Source of the DNA: Candidatus Shapirobacteria bacterium
GTDB taxonomy: Bacteria; Patescibacteriota; Microgenomatia; UBA12405; JAHJSD01
NCBI GenBank assembly: GCA_027021145.1
Contig: JALUUX010000092.1
Span: 1-5,700, forward strand
Reading direction: 5' to 3'
Length of the DNA: 5,700 nt
Shown: positions 1 to 4,773 of the stretch, piece after piece
Layout of the letters: each line of letters starts with the position of its first letter
Position numbering within the stretch: the first letter of the stretch is position 1
Notes under the pieces: model-generated
What the model was told of the DNA's origin: nothing
Seen by the model: only the letters and a program-made list of their open reading frames with translations
Databases searched by the model: none
Position numbers and translations under genes: made by a program

Positions 1-885
1 CCTAGTCGCTATTTTCGGTTTGATTCTAAACTTTATCCCAATCCGGTGGTGGCAGAAGGATTTGAACCAGGATCAATTTTTAAGCCTCTAGTAATGGCGG
101 CTGCTTTGGAAGAAGGAGTCGTTGAGCCTGAAACGCGGTGCGGCCGGTGCGGAGGACCAAGAAAGATTGGTGATCATGAGATTAAAACCTGGAACGATCG
201 CTATTATCCCGACTCGACGATGACAGAGGTAATTGAACACTCGGATAATGTGGGCATGGTTTTTGTGGCCGAGAAATTGGGTAAGAAAAAACTCTTAGCG
301 GCAGTGAGACGATTTGGTTTTGGTCAAAAAACAGGGATTGATCTTCAAGAGGAAATGACGCCTCAGCTTCGACCCGATGATCAGTGGTATCCAATTGATT
401 GGGCCACTCTTTCTTTTGGTCAAGGAATCTCAGTGACACCAATTCAAATGATTCGGGCTTTTGCTGTTTTGGCGAATGGTGGCTATTTGATTCAGCCGCG
501 AGTGGTGGCACGAGTTTGGTCGGAGGATGGGCGCCAGAATTATCAATCCCAGGTGAAGCGCCAAAGAATTCTTGGGAGCCAAACTATTGCCGAAATTACT
601 CAGATGTTGGTCAATGCGGTTGAGAACGGGGAGGCTCGTTGGGCCAAGCCTAAGAATCTGGTGGTAGCGGGAAAAACAGGAACAGCCCAGATTCCCATTC
701 AGGGTCATTATGATGAGGAAAAAACGATTGCTTCTTTTATTGGTTTTGCTCCTGCTGATCGACCCAGGATTGTTATGTTGGTTAGTCTGCGAGAACCTAA
801 AACTTCGCCCTGGGGGTCAGAGACGGCGGCCCCTTTATGGTTTACTTTGGTTAAGCGATTGGCCTATTATTGGAATTGGCTATGA
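1..885 (+). CDS. ftsI: Septal peptidoglycan transpeptidase FtsI / class B PBP, C-terminal part (5' end outside window)
   Basis: The frame is open from base 1, so the gene starts upstream; GTG codons at 46 and 49 are internal. The visible 294 residues are most of the transpeptidase domain, which crosslinks stem peptides outside the membrane. All three active-site motifs are seen: SxxK as S25-I-F-K28 within EPGSIFKP (serine codon 73-75), SxN as S81-D-N83 (241-249), and KTG as K225-T-G227 in AGKTGTAQ (673-690). The end carries a CPR-like EPKTSPWGSETAAP segment. C47-x-x-C50, between the first two motifs, is an unusual cysteine pair. The N-terminal membrane anchor and dimerisation domain are not in the window. 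The gene overlaps ftsW by ATGA, which supports FtsI (PBP3-like) rather than an elongation PBP2, although sequence alone does not fully separate the two. Confidence 0.93.
   Translation, partial: PSRYFRFDSKLYPNPVVAEGFEPGSIFKPLVMAAALEEGVVEPETRCGRCGGPRKIGDHEIKTWNDRYYPDSTMTEVIEHSDNVGMVFVAEKLGKKKLLAAVRRFGFGQKTGIDLQEEMTPQLRPDDQWYPIDWATLSFGQGISVTPIQMIRAFAVLANGGYLIQPRVVARVWSEDGRQNYQSQVKRQRILGSQTIAEITQMLVNAVENGEARWAKPKNLVVAGKTGTAQIPIQGHYDEEKTIASFIGFAPADRPRIVMLVSLREPKTSPWGSETAAPLWFTLVKRLAYYWNWL
882..885 (+). promoter_or_regulatory. ftsI/ftsW stop-start overlap (ATGA)
   Basis: The ATG of ftsW and the TGA of ftsI share four bases. No Shine-Dalgarno stretch lies just upstream. Translation of ftsW is therefore probably coupled to termination of ftsI by re-initiation (inference), which would keep this transpeptidase and glycosyltransferase pair near equal amounts. 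Confidence 0.6.
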
Positions 886-1958
886 AAACACGTTTAGGCG
901 ATCTGGGCTTATTAAGCCTGCTAACAATTTTACTTGCTTTTGGCTTAATGATGATTGCCGATGTTTCTTTGGTGGAGGGGGTGGTAACTTTTGGTGACCA
1001 GTTTTACTTCTTAAAGCGCCAATTAACCTGGATTGGCCTAGGCTTAATTTTAATGTTGGTTTCCAGTTTTATTGACTATCATTTCTGGCGTCATTGGGCT
1101 CGGCCAATTTTTCTTTTAGGTCTCTCGAGCTTAGTTTTGGTATTTATTCCTGGCTTTCAAATTAGCGCCTATGGTGCTGCTCGCTGGCTTAATTTGGGAT
1201 TAATTAATTTTCAGCCAGTGGAATTGGCTAAGTTGGCCAGTATTTTCTACTTTGCCCGGTTAACTAGCCAAAAGGAGCGACCCCCGCTTTGGCGCCAATT
1301 ATTTTTGCTTTTATTCTTGGCTGGTCTAATTTTATTAGAACCTGATTTTAGCTCGACAGTATTGTTAGTGGCGGTGGTTGGGGTGATTTGGTTTGTGGGA
1401 GGAGAAAAGATTTTGATTTTGGCCGGTTTGGGTTTAACCGCATTGATTCTGGGATTGGGTTTGATTTTTAGCTCACCCTACCGTCGAGAGCGGGTTAAAG
1501 GCTTGTTTGATCCCTTTTATGATCCCCAGAATAAATCTTATCATGTTTATCAGTTGGTTCTGACTTTGGGATCAGGGGGTTGGTTGGGAACAGGTTTGGG
1601 GAATTCTCGCCAAAAGTATCGCTATTTGCCTGAAGCAACGACTGACTCAATCGTGGCTTTAATAGCTGAAGAATTGGGATTTTTAGGAGTTTCTATTTTT
1701 ATCTTGGTTTTTTTGGCTTTGGTGATGCGAGCCTTCTGGATTGCGACTCATGCTCCCGATCAATTTGGTCAACTATTGGCCCTCGGTATTGCTAGTTTAA
1801 TTGCTTTTCAGGGAATTATTAATCTGGGGGCAATTGCTGTCCTTTTTCCCTTGACTGGTATGCCTTTTCCCTTTGTTTCTTATGGGGGTTCATCCCTAAT
1901 CACTCTCTTGTTCGCCGTTGGCATCTTGATTAATATTGCTCGAAAGAGTCGAAGATGA
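882..1958 (+). CDS. ftsW: SEDS peptidoglycan glycosyltransferase FtsW
   Basis: This 358-residue polytopic membrane protein belongs to the SEDS family (FtsW/RodA/SpoVE), which polymerises lipid II into glycan strands. It is mostly hydrophobic segments, fitting the usual ten helices. Family motifs are clear: RWLNLG...FQPVELAKL (about 101-118, with V where S is common), LEPDFSSTVLL (152-162), and GLGNSRQKYRYLPEATTD (238-255), in which D255 (codon 1644-1646) matches the catalytic aspartate. It ends with the signature LFPLTGMPFPFVSYGGSSL (321-339). Length is normal. I chose ATG 882, overlapping the ftsI stop, over the in-frame TTG at 870, which would add only MELA. FtsW is preferred to RodA because of the YLPEATTD wording and the position between ftsI and murG; a RodA role cannot be excluded without the rest of the genome. 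Confidence 0.93.
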   Translation: MKTRLGDLGLLSLLTILLAFGLMMIADVSLVEGVVTFGDQFYFLKRQLTWIGLGLILMLVSSFIDYHFWRHWARPIFLLGLSSLVLVFIPGFQISAYGAARWLNLGLINFQPVELAKLASIFYFARLTSQKERPPLWRQLFLLLFLAGLILLEPDFSSTVLLVAVVGVIWFVGGEKILILAGLGLTALILGLGLIFSSPYRRERVKGLFDPFYDPQNKSYHVYQLVLTLGSGGWLGTGLGNSRQKYRYLPEATTDSIVALIAEELGFLGVSIFILVFLALVMRAFWIATHAPDQFGQLLALGIASLIAFQGIINLGAIAVLFPLTGMPFPFVSYGGSSLITLLFAVGILINIARKSRR

Positions 1959-1965
1959 GACTCTT
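1944..1965 (+). other. Possible stem-loop over the ftsW stop codon
   Basis: AAGAGTC (1944-1950) is perfectly complementary to GACTCTT (1959-1965), giving a 7-bp stem with an 8-nt loop that contains the ftsW stop TGA (1956-1958). The 3' arm ends one base before the murG ribosome binding site. No U-tract follows, so it is not a classical terminator. A 7-bp inverted repeat of this size can arise by chance in a window this long, so a function is only a possibility. Confidence 0.35.
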
Positions 1966-1970
1966 GAGGT
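1966..1970 (+). promoter_or_regulatory. Shine-Dalgarno of murG
   Basis: GAGGT is complementary to the 16S anti-Shine-Dalgarno core and lies 10 nt before the murG ATG at 1981. It is the only convincing ribosome binding site at any start in the window, and it sits in the only gap longer than 4 nt. MurG therefore looks like an independent translation entry point. Confidence 0.7.
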
Positions 1971-1980
1971 AAAATAAATT

Positions 1981-3087
1981 ATGATCCAGAAACAGCGCTT
2001 GGTGATTACTGGGGGCCATTTAACTCCAGCCCTAGCCCTGATTGAAGAAATTCAGAGAAGTGATCCTAATTGGCAGATTTTTTACTTTGGACGCAAATAT
2101 GCTTTAGAGGGAGTTAAGGAGACTTCTTTTGAATTCAGAACAGTTTCTCAGCTAAAGGGGGTGCGGTTTATCCCTTTGGTCGCGGGAAAAATTCAACGCC
2201 GCTGGACCCGATATAGCTTAATTCATCTTTTGAAAATTCCCATCGGCTTTTTCTTGGCTCTTTTCTGGTTGATAAAAATTCGTCCCCGATTAATTGTTGC
2301 TTTTGGGGGCTACCTTTCTTCACCAGTAGTGATCGCTGGTTGGTTATTGCGGATTCCGGCGATTAGTCATGAACAGACGATTACGATTGGGCTAGCTAAC
2401 AGGATTAATCTCTTATTTGTTCGCAAAATGGCCGTTAGCTTTCCCAATCTAAAGCGACAGTTGAAGTCACAGAAGGTGGTTTGGACCGGCAATCCCTTAC
2501 GACCAGAGATTTTTAACCGGCGGCCAAGATCTTCTTCTTCACTTTGGCGCCGAATAAATCCAAAACGACCCCTGCTTTATGTTACTGGCGGTAAAGCGGG
2601 TTCAGCTCTAATTAATCAAGTAATTCGGATGATGATTCCGCAATTGACGCAGAAGTTTTTTGTTCTTCACCAGATTGGTTTGGACCCCTCAATTGAACCC
2701 GAAAAAAGACAGAATTATCTGGCAGTAAGGTTAGTAGAAAATAATGATATTGGTTGGGTGCTTAATCGAGCCCGGTTGGTGATTTGTCGGGCTGGAGCCA
2801 ATACGGTTCTAGAGTTAGCCGCTTTAGCTAAGCCAGCGATTTTAATTCCTATTCCTTGGGTTTCGGCCAATGAACAAGAGAAAAATGCTCGGTTCTTGAA
2901 GCGATTGGGCTTGGGGGAAATTATTCCTCAGAACCAATTTAATCCAGAGACGCTTTGGCGGACGATTATTAAAATGGAGCAAAATTGGGATCGATATCGC
3001 CCTCGTCGGCCCATTCCCGACAATAGACAAGCGGCCAGGCGACTCTGGCAACTAGCTCAATCAGTCTTAGATCATGAAAATGACTAA
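1981..3087 (+). CDS. murG: UDP-GlcNAc:lipid I N-acetylglucosaminyltransferase MurG
   Basis: This 368-residue GT28 glycosyltransferase adds GlcNAc to lipid I to make lipid II on the inner membrane face. The start is forced: an in-frame TAA (1975-1977) lies just upstream. The N-domain has a shortened glycine loop, ITGGHLTPAL (9-18), where most MurG have GGTGGH. It also has FGGYLSSP (108-115), HEQT (130-133, usually HEQN), a conserved GLANR (137-141), and TGNPLR (169-174). The C-domain has GGKAGS (203-208, usually GGSxGA), CRAGANTVLELAALAKP (269-285, containing the expected ribose-contact glutamate E278), and NEQEKNA (297-303, keeping the donor-contact glutamine Q299). A strongly hydrophobic patch at 86-98 could help membrane docking. 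Overall length and motif order are normal, so MurG is secure; the altered donor-site residues look like lineage variants. The gene overlaps the next by 14 nt. Confidence 0.92.
   Translation: MIQKQRLVITGGHLTPALALIEEIQRSDPNWQIFYFGRKYALEGVKETSFEFRTVSQLKGVRFIPLVAGKIQRRWTRYSLIHLLKIPIGFFLALFWLIKIRPRLIVAFGGYLSSPVVIAGWLLRIPAISHEQTITIGLANRINLLFVRKMAVSFPNLKRQLKSQKVVWTGNPLRPEIFNRRPRSSSSLWRRINPKRPLLYVTGGKAGSALINQVIRMMIPQLTQKFFVLHQIGLDPSIEPEKRQNYLAVRLVENNDIGWVLNRARLVICRAGANTVLELAALAKPAILIPIPWVSANEQEKNARFLKRLGLGEIIPQNQFNPETLWRTIIKMEQNWDRYRPRRPIPDNRQAARRLWQLAQSVLDHEND
3074..3087 (+). promoter_or_regulatory. murG/ftsQ 14-nt coding overlap
   Basis: The ftsQ-like gene starts (ATG 3074, or ATG 3080) inside the last codons of murG, whose TAA is at 3085-3087. 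There is no Shine-Dalgarno in the preceding 20 bases, so re-initiation by ribosomes finishing murG is the likely route (inference). Confidence 0.55.
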
Positions 3088-3484
3088 AAGGCAAGTGTTG
3101 GCCGCTTTATTGGTAGCTGGCATTTGGCTTTGGTTTCAGTTTAAACTTTGGCCTCAAGTTAGGCGCCGAGGGATCTGGCAATGGCGTCGTTCGGTTTTAA
3201 CCCCAGCTACTCAAGCCGAAAAAGTTAAATTTGACTTAGTCTATTTGCTAAAAGAGGCAGGTATCGAAATTATTTCTGGCCCCATAGTTCGACCTGAAAT
3301 CAAAGGTTTAGAGTGTCAATTAAAGTTGGGGGGCCGAACAGTTAAAGTAATCTTCTCTTGGCAGCGGGATCCTCAGAGTCAGCTTGCCTCTTTACAATTG
3401 ATTTTAAAAAAGTCTAAAATAGTCAAGGATAAGCCGATAAAACTAATTGATTTAACCGGCAGCAAACCACATGTCTCGTTCTAA
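3074..3484 (+). CDS. ftsQ: Minimal FtsQ/DivIB-like division protein, no POTRA domain
   Basis: This 136-residue protein occupies the ftsQ position, directly before ftsA. It has one membrane helix (about 8-23, rich in Leu, Ala and Trp), a basic, Trp-rich stretch (24-40), then about 90 residues resembling the last part of the FtsQ beta domain: a helix FDLVYLLKEAGIEI (53-66), strands at 76-95, a helix DPQSQLASLQLILKKSKI (99-116), and KPIKLIDLTGSKPHV (120-134), matching the family's closing IDLR strand with Thr for Arg. Typical FtsQ is about 250 residues; the POTRA domain and the first half of the beta domain are missing. An extension is excluded by an in-frame TAG at 3068-3070. ATG 3080 is an alternative start. 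No Shine-Dalgarno is seen; coupling to murG is likely. In known FtsQ the beta domain binds FtsB. Identification rests on position plus weak C-terminal similarity; a lineage-specific membrane protein is the alternative. Confidence 0.68.
   Translation: MKMTKRQVLAALLVAGIWLWFQFKLWPQVRRRGIWQWRRSVLTPATQAEKVKFDLVYLLKEAGIEIISGPIVRPEIKGLECQLKLGGRTVKVIFSWQRDPQSQLASLQLILKKSKIVKDKPIKLIDLTGSKPHVSF
3471..3484 (+). promoter_or_regulatory. ftsQ/ftsA 14-nt coding overlap
   Basis: The ftsA ATG (3471) lies 11 nt before the ftsQ-like stop TAA (3482-3484). It is the only possible ftsA start, because an in-frame TAA at 3453-3455 is followed by no other ATG, GTG or TTG. The upstream bases lack a Shine-Dalgarno, which again suggests coupled translation. 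Confidence 0.55.
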
Positions 3485-4766
3485 TTTAGTGGTCGCCATC
3501 GATATTGGTAGCAGCAAGATTGCTACTCTCGTGGGTCAGTACTTTGCCGAAGAGGAGCGCTTGAATATTATTGGTGTGGCCAATTTTCCTGCTCGAGGAA
3601 TTCGCAAGGGCCAAATTATTAATATCGAGGAGGCGACCGAGTCTCTAATTGAGAGCGTAGAAGCGGCTGAGCGGATGGCGGGTTTCTCTATTTCCGAAGC
3701 TTTTGTAGGCATTGCCGCTCCCCACATTGAATCAATCAATTCTCAGGGAGTGGTGGCCATTGCCGATGCTAAAGGAGAAATTGTCAGTGACGATGTGGAA
3801 CGAGTAATCGAGGCAGCAAAAGCAGTTTCTTTACCCTCATCACGCCAGATTCTTCATGTGATTCCGCGCCAATTCACTGTTGATGGCCAGGGGGGAGTGG
3901 TTGATCCGGTGGGAATGACGGGAGTGAGACTGGAAGTAGAAGCTCATATTGTTACTGCCTCAGCTCCAGCTCTCAAAAATCTAACTAAATGTATTGATGA
4001 GGCGGGCGTTAGTCCTTTAGCTTTCGTTTTTTCCGGCTTTGCTGCTGCTGAGGCGGTCTTGACTCCAACTGAGCGGGAGTTGGGGGTGGTTTTGGTTGAT
4101 ATTGGCGCTGGTGTTACTAGTCTCACTATTTATAATGAAGGAGCACCTTGTTATTCAGCAGTTTTACCGGTAGGAGCCCAAAATATTACCAATGATTTGG
4201 CTATTGGGTTGCGGCTTTCTCTTGAAGAAGCCGAGAAATTAAAGCTAGCCTTGGCTCGACTGAGACGGAGTGAAAATGGCGATTTTGATCAAGATGAGAT
4301 TTCGCTAAAAAAACTCGGCGTAAGCGATGATTCTAAGCGAAAAGTATCCTTGAAAACTGCTATTGATGGCATTATTGCTCCTCGGGTTAACGAGATTTTC
4401 TCCCTGGTAGCAGAAGAAATTAAAGAAAGTGGTTTTGGGGGAGCAACGCCTTCGGGGGTAGTTTTGACTGGTGGTGGGGCAGAGACAATTGATATTAAAT
4501 ATGCTTGTCAGCGGATTTTGGGATTGCCGGTGAGAATTGGTCGACCAGAAAAGGTGGGTGGAATTGTTGATGATGTCTTAAGGCCCAGTTTTGCTTCCTC
4601 TTTGGGCCTAATTCTTTATGGGATTAAGCAACAACGGTTTCAAAAAGTTTCAGCCTACAAATCAATCGATTTTGTTAAAATTGCCCAGAGGTTTAAGAGT
4701 CCTAATTTGCCTATTCGGGGCGCTTGGCAGCGAGTAGTGGAATTATTAAAACCATTATTACCCTAA
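3471..4766 (+). CDS. ftsA: Cell division protein FtsA (actin-fold FtsZ membrane tether)
   Basis: FtsA is an actin/Hsp70-fold ATP-binding protein that anchors FtsZ filaments to the membrane and signals to the divisome. The 431 residues are close to the usual length. Visible parts: phosphate-1 loop AIDIGSSKIATLVG (9-22); the 1C subdomain (about 84-165), with the conserved VDPVGMTGVRLEVEAH (144-159); phosphate-2 loop VLVDIGAGVTSL (207-218); and the adenosine motif GVVLTGGGAET (329-339). After a short linker the protein ends in a helix, GAWQRVVELLKPLLP (417-431). There W419, V422, V423 and L426 line one face and R421, E424 and K427 the other, as expected for the membrane-targeting sequence. The gene lies between the ftsQ-like gene and ftsZ, the classic order. 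Nothing suggests damage. The call is secure. Confidence 0.96.
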   Translation: MSRSNLVVAIDIGSSKIATLVGQYFAEEERLNIIGVANFPARGIRKGQIINIEEATESLIESVEAAERMAGFSISEAFVGIAAPHIESINSQGVVAIADAKGEIVSDDVERVIEAAKAVSLPSSRQILHVIPRQFTVDGQGGVVDPVGMTGVRLEVEAHIVTASAPALKNLTKCIDEAGVSPLAFVFSGFAAAEAVLTPTERELGVVLVDIGAGVTSLTIYNEGAPCYSAVLPVGAQNITNDLAIGLRLSLEEAEKLKLALARLRRSENGDFDQDEISLKKLGVSDDSKRKVSLKTAIDGIIAPRVNEIFSLVAEEIKESGFGGATPSGVVLTGGGAETIDIKYACQRILGLPVRIGRPEKVGGIVDDVLRPSFASSLGLILYGIKQQRFQKVSAYKSIDFVKIAQRFKSPNLPIRGAWQRVVELLKPLLP

Positions 4767-4773
4767 AAAAATG
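4764..4773 (+). promoter_or_regulatory. ftsA/ftsZ junction with A-tract and no Shine-Dalgarno
   Basis: The ftsA stop TAA (4764-4766) and the ftsZ ATG (4771-4773) are separated by AAAA, forming an A7 run that ends in the ATG. No GGAG-like sequence occurs in the 25 bases upstream. The ATG is forced, because an in-frame TAA at 4747-4749 is followed by no other start codon. FtsZ synthesis probably depends on coupling to ftsA or on the A-rich leader (inference). Confidence 0.5.

Noticed and set aside
46..51. GTG codons at 46 and 49 as the start of the penicillin-binding protein gene
   Set aside because: The frame is open back to base 1, and residues before it continue a typical transpeptidase domain only about 20 residues before the active-site serine. 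This is an internal part of a longer gene cut by the window edge.
182..708. Reverse-strand open frames across ftsI (182-511, 430-708) and a forward one at 399-623
   Set aside because: They lie inside a strongly conserved transpeptidase gene, show no recognisable family or ribosome binding site, and have compositions typical of out-of-frame reading.
870..881. TTG start at 870 for ftsW
   Set aside because: It would add only four residues. The ATG at 882 forms the classic ATGA overlap with the ftsI stop and leads directly into the usual short N-terminus.
710..997. Forward open frame across the ftsI/ftsW junction
   Set aside because: It overlaps the conserved ends of both genes in another frame. 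Its Leu-rich start and Gly-rich end are by-products of their codons.
883..1958. Recoded UGA (UGA=Gly, as in Gracilibacteria/Absconditabacteria)
   Set aside because: TGA ends ftsI and ftsW at family-typical C-termini with downstream starts placed normally, and no in-frame TGA occurs within any of the six genes.
2842..4126. Reverse-strand open frames inside murG and ftsA (2842-3051, 3536-3739, 3944-4126)
   Set aside because: They are fully contained in conserved genes, short, and without homology or start signals.
4742..4760. Direct repeat ATTATTA twice (4742-4748 and 4754-4760) near the end of ftsA
   Set aside because: It is only 7 bases of low complexity within codons for the membrane-targeting helix, and no more than chance supports it.
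4765..4771. A7 run at the ftsA/ftsZ junction as a frameshift or transcript-slippage site making an FtsA-FtsZ fusion
   Set aside because: The run begins inside the ftsA stop TAA, so slippage there would come after termination is already encoded, and both proteins have normal ends and starts.
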